From: Flavitalea sp966112615
Lineage (GTDB): Bacteria > Bacteroidota > Bacteroidia > Chitinophagales > Chitinophagaceae
Assembly: GCA_966112615.1 (NCBI GenBank)
Contig: CBHWDO010000003.1
Location: forward strand, 186,001 to 250,000
Length of the DNA: 64,000 nt
Reading direction: 5' to 3'
Shown in pieces: positions 42,499 to 52,480 of the stretch. A program made the position numbers and the translations under genes. Within the stretch, counting starts at the first letter, position 1. Each line of letters opens with the position of its first letter. The notes beneath the pieces are model-generated. The model was given only the letters and a program-made list of their open reading frames with translations. It searched no databases and was not told where the DNA came from.

Positions 42499-44577
42499 AT
42501 GGTAACTCAACATTCCTGGTCTCCTAACCTCTCCTCCGAAATCGATCTCCTCATCTACCGCTCCAACCTGTTGGGGTCGGATCTGAGGCTGACGAATTAT
42601 GGTGGAGGAAATACATCGTGCAAGACAATTGAAAAAGATCCGCTGACGGGTGAGCCTACTGAAGTGATGTGGGTGAAAGGTTCGGGCGGTGACCTCGGTA
42701 CGTTGAAACGCAGCGGGCTGGCGGCTTTGTACATGAATCGATTGTTATCACTCAAGAATATTTATCGAGGCATTGAACATGAAGATGAAATGGTGGAACT
42801 CTTTAATCATTGCATCTATGATCTTTCTTCCAAAGCTCCATCGATCGATACGCCGCTGCATGCATTTCTTCCTTTCAAACATATTGATCACCTGCATCCC
42901 GATGCTGCCATTGCCATTGCTGCTGCAAAAGATGGAAAGCGCATCACGCAGGAATTATTCAATGGTTCCATTGGTTGGGTCGACTGGCAACGACCAGGAT
43001 TTGACCTGGGGTTGAAGTTAAAAGCATGTCTTGACCAAAACCCCGGCATCCGCGGCATCATGCTTGGCTCTCATGGTTTATTTACCTGGGGCGATACTGC
43101 ACAGGAATGTTTTAATAATACCATCGAGGTAATTGAACAATGCGAACAATTTCTTGCAAAAAATATTGGTAAGAAACCTGTTTTTGGTGGACAAAAAATT
43201 GATTCGCTCTCAAATGATCAACGCCTCAAACAGGCTGCAGACCTGGCTCCTGTGCTGCGTGGCTATTGTTCTTCCCATCAAAAAATGATCCGGCATTTTA
43301 CAGATGATGATCGTGTATTGGAGTTCATTAATTCAAATGATCTCGATCGTTTGGCACCGATGGGTACGAGTTGTCCTGATCATTTTCTTCGTACCAAAAT
43401 TTCACCATTGGTGCTGAATCTTGCGCCGGGTGAGGATCTCAGCGATCTTACTGCAATAAGAGCAAAACTTTCTCCACTCTTTGATGAGTACAGGAAAATG
43501 TATGAAGGATACTACAATTCATGCAGGCATGAGAACAGTCCGGCCATGCGTGATCCCAATCCTGTTGTGATCCTGTATCCCGGCGTTGGTATGTTCACCT
43601 TTGCAAAAGACAAGCAGACAGCCCGTGTAGCCGCAGAGTTTTACATCAATGCGATCAATGTGATGAAAGGTGCAGAAGCCATTTCTGAATACACGTCATT
43701 GCCACGACAGGAAGCTTTTGATATTGAATACTGGTTGTTGGAAGAAGCAAAATTGCAGCGCATGCCGAAGCCAAAATCATTGAGCGGTCGCATTGCACTG
43801 GTAACAGGATCTGCAGGCGGAATCGGCAAAGCAATTGCGAAAAAATTTGCTGATGAAGGTGCCTGCGTGATTGTCAATGATAATGATGCTGATAGATTAT
43901 CCGGAGCAGATGAAGAGTTTCAAAAGAAATATGGCAAAGATGTTTTTACCACCGCCTTGCTGGATGTAACAAAGCATGATATGATCAAAGCCGCATTCGA
44001 TAAGGCTGCTGTTGCTTTTGGTGGAATTGATATCGTGGTGAATTGTGCTGGTCTTTCGATATCAAAACCTTTGGAAGAACATACTGAGAAGGATTGGGAC
44101 CTGTTGTATGATGTATTGGTAAAAGGACAGTTCCTGGTAACACAGTCAGCTGTTGAAATCATGCGCAAACAGGAGATGGGAGGTGATGTGATCAATATTG
44201 TATCGAAGAATGCATTGGTATCAGGACCGAATAATGCGGGATATGGATCTGCAAAAGCTGCACAGTTGCACTTGAGCAGGTTGAATGCTGCAGAGCTCGG
44301 AAAAGATCATATCCGCGTGAATACGGTTAATCCTGATGCAGTCATTTCAGATTCCAAGATCTGGGCAGGTGCATGGGCGGAAGGTCGCGCAAAAGCCTAT
44401 GGTGTTTCGGTAGAAGAACTTCCTGCCTATTATGCAAAACGCACTTTGCTGAACGAGATCATTCTGCCGGAAGATATTGCCAATGCATGTTTCGCGCTAG
44501 TAGGCGGATTGCTCAATAAATCAACCGGAAATATCATCAATGTGGATGGTGGTGTTGCCATGGCATTTACCCGATAA
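42499..44577 (+). CDS. Bifunctional rhamnulose-1-phosphate aldolase / short-chain dehydrogenase
   Basis: Predicted 692 residues. Residues about 1-410 are a class II aldolase (NYGGGNTSCKTIEKDPLTGE, TPLHAFLPFKHIDHLHPDA with zinc histidines, and HGLFTWGDTAQEC). Residues about 430-692 are an SDR with TGSAGGIGKAIAKKFADEG (cofactor-binding), NCAGLS and the YGSAKAAQ Tyr-Lys pair. The aldolase splits rhamnulose-1-phosphate into dihydroxyacetone phosphate and lactaldehyde, and the dehydrogenase then handles lactaldehyde. ATG 42499 is chosen because upstream codons lie in microrepeat DNA. Confidence 0.92.
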   Translation: MVTQHSWSPNLSSEIDLLIYRSNLLGSDLRLTNYGGGNTSCKTIEKDPLTGEPTEVMWVKGSGGDLGTLKRSGLAALYMNRLLSLKNIYRGIEHEDEMVELFNHCIYDLSSKAPSIDTPLHAFLPFKHIDHLHPDAAIAIAAAKDGKRITQELFNGSIGWVDWQRPGFDLGLKLKACLDQNPGIRGIMLGSHGLFTWGDTAQECFNNTIEVIEQCEQFLAKNIGKKPVFGGQKIDSLSNDQRLKQAADLAPVLRGYCSSHQKMIRHFTDDDRVLEFINSNDLDRLAPMGTSCPDHFLRTKISPLVLNLAPGEDLSDLTAIRAKLSPLFDEYRKMYEGYYNSCRHENSPAMRDPNPVVILYPGVGMFTFAKDKQTARVAAEFYINAINVMKGAEAISEYTSLPRQEAFDIEYWLLEEAKLQRMPKPKSLSGRIALVTGSAGGIGKAIAKKFADEGACVIVNDNDADRLSGADEEFQKKYGKDVFTTALLDVTKHDMIKAAFDKAAVAFGGIDIVVNCAGLSISKPLEEHTEKDWDLLYDVLVKGQFLVTQSAVEIMRKQEMGGDVINIVSKNALVSGPNNAGYGSAKAAQLHLSRLNAAELGKDHIRVNTVNPDAVISDSKIWAGAWAEGRAKAYGVSVEELPAYYAKRTLLNEIILPEDIANACFALVGGLLNKSTGNIINVDGGVAMAFTR

Positions 44578-44586
44578 AATAATTCT

Positions 44587-45861
44587 ATGCTGATAAATAA
44601 ATCTCATATTGAGTCGCATAATGAATCGTTGATCAAAGATCATCAGAAGAGGTTTGATTTTGTAAAAGATGAAGTAGGTGAAGTAGAATCCATCGTTGAA
44701 AAACTGGTTCGCTTCAACATCGCTATTCCAAGCTGGGCGATGGGTACAGGCGGTACGAGGTTTGGAAGATTTCCCGGTGGGGGTGAACCGCGCAGCCTGG
44801 AAGAGAAGATCGAGGATGTTGCATTACTTAATTACCTCAATGCATCTTCGAATGCGATCTCCTTGCATATTCCATGGGATATTCCCAAGGATGCGGCGAG
44901 TATAAAATCTCTCGCAGCACAATATGGACTTCGTTTTGATGCGATGAATTCGAATACCTTCCAGGATCAGCCGAGACAGGAAAAGTCATACAAGTTCGGG
45001 TCGCTGCAGAACGTCAATAAAGACATCCGCAAACAGGCCATCGATCATAACCTGGAAGTGATTGAATATGGAAAAGCATTGGGATCAGAATCGATCACAG
45101 TGTGGCTGAGTGATGGATCCTGCTTTCCTGGTCAGTTGAATTTCAGGCAGGCATTTCAACATATACTTGAAGGATTGAAAGAGATTTATGCTGCACTTCC
45201 TGCGCATTGGAAAATGTTTGTGGAGTATAAAGCATTCGAGCCGAACTTTTACTCCATGACGGTAGGCGATTGGGGACAGTCATTGTTGTATGCAAATAAA
45301 TTAGGACCACAGGCTTATACATTGGTGGATCTTGGCCATCATCTTCCCAATGCCAATATTGAACAGATCGTTGCTTTATTGCTAATGGAAGGAAAGCTGG
45401 GAGGATTTCATTTCAATGATTCGAAATATGGTGATGATGATCTCACAGTAGGTAGCATTAGACCTTACCAGTTGTTCCTGATCTTTAATGAACTGGTGGA
45501 AGGAATGGATGCAAGAGGAATGGATCATACCAAAGATCTTGGATGGATGATTGACGCCTCACATAATCTGAAAGATCCTTTGGAGGATCTGCTTCAATCT
45601 GTTGAAGCTATTATGATCGCGTATGCACAGGCATTGTTGATCGACCGTAAATCCTTACAGGATGCACAACAGAATAATGATGTTGCAAGTGCGCAGGAGA
45701 TCCTTCAACAGGCATTTCGTACAGATGTGCGTGCATTGGTGGCCGAAGCAAGATTAAGGTCTGGTGCGGCTTTGCAGCCATTGAAATTATTCCGTGATCA
45801 AAAATTTCGTGCGCAATTGGTCAGCAAAAGAGGTGCAAACAGTTTTGCAACAGGATTATAA
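44587..45861 (+). CDS. rhaI: L-rhamnose isomerase (RhaI type)
   Basis: Predicted 424 residues. The barrel shows RFNIAIPSWAMGTGGTRFGR, the metal-binding stretches VEYKAFEPNFYSM, VDLGHHLPNANIEQ and GGFHFNDSKYGDDDL, and IDASHNLKDPL. It matches the RhaI branch (Pseudomonas type) rather than the E. coli RhaA branch. The enzyme turns L-rhamnose into L-rhamnulose. It starts 9 bp after the aldolase stop and its own stop abuts the kinase start, so the genes are one transcript. Confidence 0.92.
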   Translation: MLINKSHIESHNESLIKDHQKRFDFVKDEVGEVESIVEKLVRFNIAIPSWAMGTGGTRFGRFPGGGEPRSLEEKIEDVALLNYLNASSNAISLHIPWDIPKDAASIKSLAAQYGLRFDAMNSNTFQDQPRQEKSYKFGSLQNVNKDIRKQAIDHNLEVIEYGKALGSESITVWLSDGSCFPGQLNFRQAFQHILEGLKEIYAALPAHWKMFVEYKAFEPNFYSMTVGDWGQSLLYANKLGPQAYTLVDLGHHLPNANIEQIVALLLMEGKLGGFHFNDSKYGDDDLTVGSIRPYQLFLIFNELVEGMDARGMDHTKDLGWMIDASHNLKDPLEDLLQSVEAIMIAYAQALLIDRKSLQDAQQNNDVASAQEILQQAFRTDVRALVAEARLRSGAALQPLKLFRDQKFRAQLVSKRGANSFATGL

Positions 45862-47019
45862 ATGAAGCAGGATGTAATAGCCATATTCGACATCGGTAAA
45901 ACGAATAAGAAAGTATTCTTGTTTAATAAGGAGTATCGTGTGGTGTACGAACATGCTGAACGATTGGAAGAAACAGTGGATGAAGATGGTGATGCCTGCG
46001 AGAATATCAACCTGTTAAGATCTTTTGTACTGAATACATTGAAGCGATTGCAATCCATGGAACCGTTCAGGATATGCGCGATCAATTTCAGTACTTATGG
46101 TGCAAGTTTCGTATGGGTGGATGAGCAAGGGATTTGCCTGGGTCCATTGTACAATTACCTGAAACCTTTTCCTCCTAATATGCAGGAGTCGCTGTATGAG
46201 CAATACGGAGGCATAGAAAAAGTTTCATTGGAAACAGCTTCACCTGTTTTAGGTAGTTTGAACTCTGGTATGCAGTTGTTCAGGATGTCAAAGGAGCAGC
46301 CGTCATTGTTTGAAAAAGCAAAGTTTGCATTGCATCTTCCTCAATACATCAGTTCATTATTGACGAAATCATTTTATTCTGACATCACCAGCATAGGTTG
46401 TCATACAGCCTTATGGAATTTTTCCAACATGCAGTATCATCCATGGGTAGAGCAGGAAGGGATCGCTTCCAAACTCGCACCCATCCTGTCTTCCAGCCAT
46501 GCTGTACAAGTGGAAAACATACCCGTTGGTATTGGGTTGCACGATAGTTCTGCAGCATTGATCCCATATCTTCTTCAATTCAAGGAACCATTTGTTTTGA
46601 TCTCTACAGGTACCTGGAGTATCAGTTTAAATCCATTCAATGATCATCCGCTCACAATTGAAGAATTACAGCAGGATTGTTTGTGCTATTTAAGTTTTGA
46701 AGGAAAGCCGGTGAAAGCATCGAGGTTGTTTTTGGGGCCGGAGTATGAGAAGGGAGTAGATATTTCCACCCTCGTTAAAAAACAAATTCAATCCACTCAA
46801 CTCGTTCTTAAAGGCACCAACATTAAAAAAATATTCGTCGACGGAGGCTTTAGTAAGAATATGCTCTTCATGCAATTATTAAAACTATACATGCCTGGTT
46901 TTGAGATCTGCTCTGCTTCTATCGCACAGGCTTCAGCACTTGGTGCTGCGCTTGCCATTCATCATCACTGGAATGAAACAGCCATTCCAAATCATATGAT
47001 CGAATTAAAATATTTTTGA
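45862..47019 (+). CDS. rhaK: FGGY-family rhamnulokinase, shorter than usual
   Basis: Predicted 385 residues starting directly after the isomerase stop. FGGY features are clear: AIFDIGKTNKKVFLFNKEY, INFSTYGASFVWVDEQG, GIGLHDSSAALIPY, STGTWSISLNPF and IFVDGGFSKNMLFMQLLK. The product would phosphorylate L-rhamnulose with ATP. Relatives are about 450-480 residues; the missing part lies after SRLFLGPEYEKGVDIS, where 55-70 residues of the second domain are absent before QIQSTQLVLKG. The frame is intact, so the protein is made, but activity is uncertain. Confidence 0.85.
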   Translation: MKQDVIAIFDIGKTNKKVFLFNKEYRVVYEHAERLEETVDEDGDACENINLLRSFVLNTLKRLQSMEPFRICAINFSTYGASFVWVDEQGICLGPLYNYLKPFPPNMQESLYEQYGGIEKVSLETASPVLGSLNSGMQLFRMSKEQPSLFEKAKFALHLPQYISSLLTKSFYSDITSIGCHTALWNFSNMQYHPWVEQEGIASKLAPILSSSHAVQVENIPVGIGLHDSSAALIPYLLQFKEPFVLISTGTWSISLNPFNDHPLTIEELQQDCLCYLSFEGKPVKASRLFLGPEYEKGVDISTLVKKQIQSTQLVLKGTNIKKIFVDGGFSKNMLFMQLLKLYMPGFEICSASIAQASALGAALAIHHHWNETAIPNHMIELKYF

Positions 47020-47099
47020 AAAACAACATGCGTGGTAACAAACAGATAATATGATCTAACCCTTCGTGCTGGCTAATTTCGCGGCACGGGAGGATTAGT

Positions 47100-47597
47100 A
47101 TGATAGATCATTTGTTACTTATCGATGGTGATGAAAACTCATTTAAAAAGTTTTACGAAAAGTTCAGTGCGCAGGTTTTCAACTTTTTTTGTCAGCGTAC
47201 AAAATCGCTGGTCTCCAGTGAGGACCTTACGCAAATCACCTTTATTAAATTCTGGAAATACCGTTCTTCCCTCAAAAAAGATATCGCGCTGAAGGCTCAG
47301 CTGTTTCGCATTGCGCGAACAACACTCATTGATTATTTACGCATGCGATCCAAACAGGAGGCACTCCTTCTTCAAACAGAACAGGTAGAACATATTGCCG
47401 AACAGACCTATTTCGATCCGGCAGAGGAGATCATTTCTTCCATCGAATTACTTCCGGAAGCAAGAAAGAAAGTCATTCATCTTAAACTGGAAGGACTCAA
47501 CAATCTCGAGATCGCAGAAGCATTATCCATCTCCAAACGCACAGTAGAGAACCATTATTACCGTGCGATCATTGATCTCAAAGAGCTTGCATGTTAA
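47100..47597 (+). CDS. ECF RNA polymerase sigma factor (sigma-70 family)
   Basis: Predicted 165 residues. Region 2 is present (FFCQRTKSLVSSEDLTQITF, IKFWKYR) and region 4 ends with LEGLNNLEIAEALSISKRTV followed by ENHYYRAI. Such factors in Bacteroidota normally work with a FecR-type anti-sigma and a TonB receptor; no anti-sigma gene is here, and the SusC gene starts 84 bp downstream. It probably activates the SusCD pair, perhaps also the rhamnose genes. Confidence 0.88.
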   Translation: MIDHLLLIDGDENSFKKFYEKFSAQVFNFFCQRTKSLVSSEDLTQITFIKFWKYRSSLKKDIALKAQLFRIARTTLIDYLRMRSKQEALLLQTEQVEHIAEQTYFDPAEEIISSIELLPEARKKVIHLKLEGLNNLEIAEALSISKRTVENHYYRAIIDLKELAC

Positions 47598-47681
47598 GTA
47601 ATTATTACCCATGAGTAAATCCATCATCTGCTCCGTATTAGATGTGTAGAGAACAAAGTATAAACCATTACTACATCTATT

Positions 47682-50600
47682 ATGAAGAGAATGCTGCTTA
47701 GGGGAAGCTTCCTCGCAGTTGCTTTGGCCGGTTCCTGTATGGCCTTGCATGCACAACAGAAAGATTCGACTGATGTCAACGACACGACCAACAAAGTATT
47801 CAACAACTCACTCAATGAAGTGGTAGTGGTTGGATATGGAACTCAGAAAAAAGTAAACCTTACCGGCGCCGTTAGCCAGGTTACTGCACAGGTGTTTGAA
47901 GACAGGCCTGTGGCCAATGTTACACAGGCCTTGCAGGGTGCAGTGCCCAATCTTAATATTAATTTCGGTGATGGTCGACCAGGTGCAAGCGGTAACATCA
48001 ACATTCGCGGTTTTGCATCCATCACCAACAGCGGCGGATCTCCACTGGTGCTGATCGATGGTGTGCCAGGAAGCCTAGACCTGATCAATCCGCGTGATGT
48101 GGAAACCATTTCTGTATTGAAAGATGCAGCGTCTGCAGCCATCTATGGGGCCCGTGCTGCTTTTGGTGTGATCCTCGTGACCACCAAGAAAGCGAAGTCT
48201 GGCAAGATGCGCATCGCATACGGAACCAATTACAGTTTTGCTACCCCAACTGTCTCCACAAATTTTATCACTGATGGATATACTTCTGCCAAACTCAATG
48301 ATGATGCATTCCTTCGTGCTGTAGGTAAAACATACACCGGTTACAATGAACAGGATTATGAGGAATTGAAAAAGAGACAGACCGATAAATCTCTTCCCAA
48401 CTACATCATCGATAACCGCAATGGTAAGGATATGTATGTTTATTATGGGAATACAGATTGGTGGAGTACCATGTTCCGCGACTGGGAGCCGGCATTTGAA
48501 CACAACCTCAGCATCAGCGGTGGTAACGATAAAACGGATTACCTGATCTCCGGAAGATTTTATAAGAAAAAAGGGATCATGCAGATCAACCAGGATGAGT
48601 ACAATTCGTACAACTTCCGCGCGAAGATCAATTCGAATGTGAACAAATGGCTGACTGTTTCCAGCAATACACAATTCAATTCAACAGATTACAATTACCC
48701 GGGATGGGGTGTGAACAGCAATTTCGTTTCTGTAACGGTGCATGCCTTGCCATCTTATCTTCCTGTAAACCCCGATGGTACTGCAACCTATCGAACAGAA
48801 CTTAACAACTACACCATTGGCGATGGTATTTATGCTGACCTGCTTCATGGTAAATCAAAAGGCATTGAAAGAAGATATGATCTTACACAATCATTTGGCG
48901 CTACCATCAAGATCAATAAGGATCTGTCGTTGGTAGGTAGTTATGCATTCAATATGTACACAACTTCGAACCAGTCGAGAAGAACAGTGGCTCCATGGTC
49001 AATATTCCCCGGCGTGATCAGTACGGTTGGATATGATCAATTGAATGAAAGCACTTCACTTGAATTATATCATATAGTGAATGCTTATGCTACCTACAAT
49101 AAAAAACTCGGAAATCATTCCTTCAAGATCATGGGCGGTTATAACCAGGAATTGAAGAGAAGAAAATCTTTGTCGGGATTGAGAAAAGAAATCCTTTCCG
49201 AAGACCTGAATGATGTGAACCTTGGTTCTGGCGACCAGGAGATCAATGGCGGACAAAGTGAGTGGGCATTGATGGGATTCTTTTCACGCATCAACTATGA
49301 TTACGATGGAAAATATTTGCTGGAGCTGAATGGCAGGTACGACGGGACTTCCAGGTTTCCTAAAGGTGACCGATTCGGATTCTTCCCTTCTGTTTCTGCA
49401 GGATGGAGGATCAGCCAGGAAAATTTCTTCGACCCTATCGCACATGTATTGAATGATCTGAAATTCAGGGTGTCCTATGGTGTACTCGGTAACCAGCAGG
49501 TGGCTGATTACGGGTATATCTCTACGATGAACAGGGGTACTTTGGGTTATATCATGAATGGATTGCGTGCAGAATACCTGAGCGCGCCAAATCCTATCTC
49601 ACCATCACTCACCTGGGAACAGGCAAGTACCATTGATTACGGTGTGGATATGGCATTCCTCAAAAACAGGCTGGTGGCTTCTTTTGATTATTACGAGCGT
49701 TCCACTAAAAATATGCTCACAAAAGGAAAAACACTTCCACGTGTATTTGGTGCAACAGAACCAAGAGAGAATGCAGCAGATCTTAAGACAAAAGGATTTG
49801 AATTATCGATCGGATGGAGAGACCAGTTCAAATTGATGAATAAGAGTTTTTCATATGATCTCAATTTCGTGTTGGGAGATTATCAATCCTATATTACCCG
49901 ATTTGATAACCCGAATAATTTGTTGAGTGATTATTATGTTGGTCAGCGTTTGGGTGATATGTGGGGTTATGTGATTGATGGAAGATTTGCAACCGATGAA
50001 GAAGCAGCTGCATACCAGGGGAAGCTTGCTGCATTATCCAGCACAGCGGTGTACCGGCAGATCTCTGGTGCTCCGGGCGAATGGGGTAAATTAAGAGCAG
50101 GTGATAACCGTTTTGCAGATTTGAATGGTGATGGTACCATTTCGCAGGGAGCCAATACCCTGGCGAATCCTGGCGATCAGCGCATCATTGGAAATTCACT
50201 TCCACGGTATTCATTCGGTATGACCGGTGGATTCAACTGGAATGGATTTGATATGAGTTTTGTGCTGCAGGGAATCGGAAAACAAAATTGGTATCCTGGT
50301 GCAAATGCGGATAAATTCTGGGGACCCTATTCAAGACCTTACTATTCTTTCATACCAACAGATTTCAATGAGAAAGTATGGAGTCCTGAAAATACTGATG
50401 CTTATTTCCCGGTGCTGAGAGGATATACTGCACTGAATGGTGGAGGAGATCTCAATGCAAGAAATAATAAGTACCTGCAGGATCTTGCTTACCTGCGTAT
50501 TAAAAACCTGACTGTTGGTTATTTATTGCCTGCATCACTGATGAATAAATTCAAATTCGAACGTTGCAGGTTCTATGTAAGTGGAGAAAATATTTTCGCA

Positions 50601-50714
50601 GCAACCAAATTGAAGACCGATTACATCGATCCGGAGCAGGCTGCCGCTGAAACCAATGGTCGTGTATATCCATTCAGCAAAACATTCTCCGTAGGACTTG
50701 ATATTTCTTTCTAA
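47682..50714 (+). CDS. SusC/RagA-family TonB-dependent outer-membrane transporter
   Basis: Predicted 1010 residues with a signal peptide (SCMALHAQQ). The SusC signature NEVVVVGYGTQKKVNLTGAV is at about residue 45, followed by the plug domain (NINIRGFASI, LVLIDGVPG, ISVLKDAASAAIYGARAAFG). The usual N-terminal carboxypeptidase-regulatory-like domain is absent, so the N-terminus is short. The barrel ends YPFSKTFSVGLDISF. It imports oligosaccharides together with the SusD lipoprotein encoded 20 bp downstream. Rhamnose genes upstream suggest a rhamnose-containing glycan. Confidence 0.92.
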   Translation: MKRMLLRGSFLAVALAGSCMALHAQQKDSTDVNDTTNKVFNNSLNEVVVVGYGTQKKVNLTGAVSQVTAQVFEDRPVANVTQALQGAVPNLNINFGDGRPGASGNINIRGFASITNSGGSPLVLIDGVPGSLDLINPRDVETISVLKDAASAAIYGARAAFGVILVTTKKAKSGKMRIAYGTNYSFATPTVSTNFITDGYTSAKLNDDAFLRAVGKTYTGYNEQDYEELKKRQTDKSLPNYIIDNRNGKDMYVYYGNTDWWSTMFRDWEPAFEHNLSISGGNDKTDYLISGRFYKKKGIMQINQDEYNSYNFRAKINSNVNKWLTVSSNTQFNSTDYNYPGWGVNSNFVSVTVHALPSYLPVNPDGTATYRTELNNYTIGDGIYADLLHGKSKGIERRYDLTQSFGATIKINKDLSLVGSYAFNMYTTSNQSRRTVAPWSIFPGVISTVGYDQLNESTSLELYHIVNAYATYNKKLGNHSFKIMGGYNQELKRRKSLSGLRKEILSEDLNDVNLGSGDQEINGGQSEWALMGFFSRINYDYDGKYLLELNGRYDGTSRFPKGDRFGFFPSVSAGWRISQENFFDPIAHVLNDLKFRVSYGVLGNQQVADYGYISTMNRGTLGYIMNGLRAEYLSAPNPISPSLTWEQASTIDYGVDMAFLKNRLVASFDYYERSTKNMLTKGKTLPRVFGATEPRENAADLKTKGFELSIGWRDQFKLMNKSFSYDLNFVLGDYQSYITRFDNPNNLLSDYYVGQRLGDMWGYVIDGRFATDEEAAAYQGKLAALSSTAVYRQISGAPGEWGKLRAGDNRFADLNGDGTISQGANTLANPGDQRIIGNSLPRYSFGMTGGFNWNGFDMSFVLQGIGKQNWYPGANADKFWGPYSRPYYSFIPTDFNEKVWSPENTDAYFPVLRGYTALNGGGDLNARNNKYLQDLAYLRIKNLTVGYLLPASLMNKFKFERCRFYVSGENIFAATKLKTDYIDPEQAAAETNGRVYPFSKTFSVGLDISF

Positions 50715-50734
50715 TCGAACAACATATTTCTATC

Positions 50735-52477
50735 ATGAAAAAAATTATGTCAATTATAGTGATCGGCACCGGTATATTGATGGCTGGTGGCTGTTCAAAA
50801 TTCCTCGACAGGGAACCATTATCTGAGATCTCTCCCAATTCATTTTTCAGAAGTGAGAAGGATCTGAAACTATATACCAATTCATTTTATTCTGTGATTC
50901 CAAGTGCAGAAGGAATTTACAATGAAGACATCGACAATATCGTAAAGACGACACTTCCTGATGTTGTAACCGGCAAAAGGATCGTACCAACATCCGGCGG
51001 AGGCTGGGATTGGGGCGAGCTTCGGAAGATCAATTATTTCCTGGAGAACTATAGATCCCAGGGCATCAGTGAAGAATTGGCTTCAAAATATGTTGGACTT
51101 GCAAAATTTTTTCGTGCATGGTTTTATTTTGAAAAAGTTGCACGTTTTGGCGATGTGCCCTGGTACAGTGGTGTGTTGAGCCCGGATAACACAGAAGAAC
51201 TGAATAAATCAAGAGACTCCCGTGTGTTGGTCATGGATTCAGTATTGAATGATATCAATGATGCGATCAGTAGATTGGGAACAACAAAAAGCGTGGAGGA
51301 AGTTACCAAATGGACTGCCTTTGCACTGAAGGCACGCATATGTTTGTTTGAAGGAACATTCAGAAAATATCATCCTGAATTCAGTTTACCGAATGCAAAT
51401 AACTGGTTGCAGGAAGCAGTGAATGCTGCAGATTCTGTGATGACGAAGAGCGGATATACGATCTATATGGGTGATCCATCTACTGCCTATCGAGATTTAT
51501 TTGCAAGTTATACAGCGATCCCTTCAGAGATCATCCTGGCAAGAAGGTTCAGTAATAATCTTCAGCTTTATCACAATGTGAATTACTATACCATTACTGC
51601 ATCCTATGGCAGGCCGGGGCTGGAGAAGAGGCTGGTCAACAGTTACCTGATGAAAGATGGTTCAAGGTTCACCGACAAGCCAGGTTTCAATACCATACAG
51701 TTTTATGAAGAGATGCAGGATCGTGATCCAAGATTGTCTCAAACAATCCGTACCCCTGGTTATAAAAGAATAGGAGGCGCTACCACACAGGTTCCTGACT
51801 TTGGTGCAACAGTAACCGGTTACCAATTAACTAAATTCGTGACCGGTACATCCGAAGATTCCTATAACAGGTCGATCAATGATATTCCAATCTTTCGTTA
51901 TGCCGAAGTATTGCTGGCATATGCAGAAGCAAAAGCAGAACTCGGTACATTGGAGCAATCGGATATCGATCGTTCGATCAAATTGTTGCGTGACAGGGTA
52001 GGGATGCCAAACCTTGATATGGCCTATGCGAATGCGAACCCCGATCCATACCAGGCAAACCTCAATAAAAATGTTGGTGGAGCAAATAAGGGAGTGATCC
52101 TTGAAATCCGCCGTGAGCGCAGGATTGAGCTGGTGATGGAATCTTATCGCTGGCAGGATATATTGAGGTGGAAAGAAGGCAAGCAATTGTCGGAGCAATT
52201 TAAGGGAATTTATTTTCCAGGGCTCGGATCATATGATCTTGATAAGAACGGAACCATTGATGTGGTGATTTATGAAGGAACAAAACCAACAGAGAAAGGT
52301 CCTCAGTATTTAAAACTGGGTTCTGAAGCGGTATTAGAGAATGGAAAAAATGGAGGATTGTTGCTGGTGAACAGTAATATTGTGAAGGAGTGGAATGAGG
52401 ATCGTGATTATCTGTTTCCATTGCCAACCCAGGAAATGTTGCTCAACAAAAATCTTACACAGAATCCAAACTGGTAA
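50735..52477 (+). CDS. SusD/RagB-family surface lipoprotein
   Basis: Predicted 580 residues. The lipobox GGCSKF (Cys20) follows a short signal. SusD features: FLDREPLSEISPNSFF, the N-terminal helical core (YVGLAKFFRAWFYFEKVARF), and the C-terminal EIRRERRIELVMESYRWQDI and NPNW end. SusD caps the SusC barrel and binds the glycan at the surface. Encoded directly after SusC and 3 bp before the EEP-family gene. Confidence 0.92.
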   Translation: MKKIMSIIVIGTGILMAGGCSKFLDREPLSEISPNSFFRSEKDLKLYTNSFYSVIPSAEGIYNEDIDNIVKTTLPDVVTGKRIVPTSGGGWDWGELRKINYFLENYRSQGISEELASKYVGLAKFFRAWFYFEKVARFGDVPWYSGVLSPDNTEELNKSRDSRVLVMDSVLNDINDAISRLGTTKSVEEVTKWTAFALKARICLFEGTFRKYHPEFSLPNANNWLQEAVNAADSVMTKSGYTIYMGDPSTAYRDLFASYTAIPSEIILARRFSNNLQLYHNVNYYTITASYGRPGLEKRLVNSYLMKDGSRFTDKPGFNTIQFYEEMQDRDPRLSQTIRTPGYKRIGGATTQVPDFGATVTGYQLTKFVTGTSEDSYNRSINDIPIFRYAEVLLAYAEAKAELGTLEQSDIDRSIKLLRDRVGMPNLDMAYANANPDPYQANLNKNVGGANKGVILEIRRERRIELVMESYRWQDILRWKEGKQLSEQFKGIYFPGLGSYDLDKNGTIDVVIYEGTKPTEKGPQYLKLGSEAVLENGKNGGLLLVNSNIVKEWNEDRDYLFPLPTQEMLLNKNLTQNPNW

Positions 52478-52480
52478 AAC

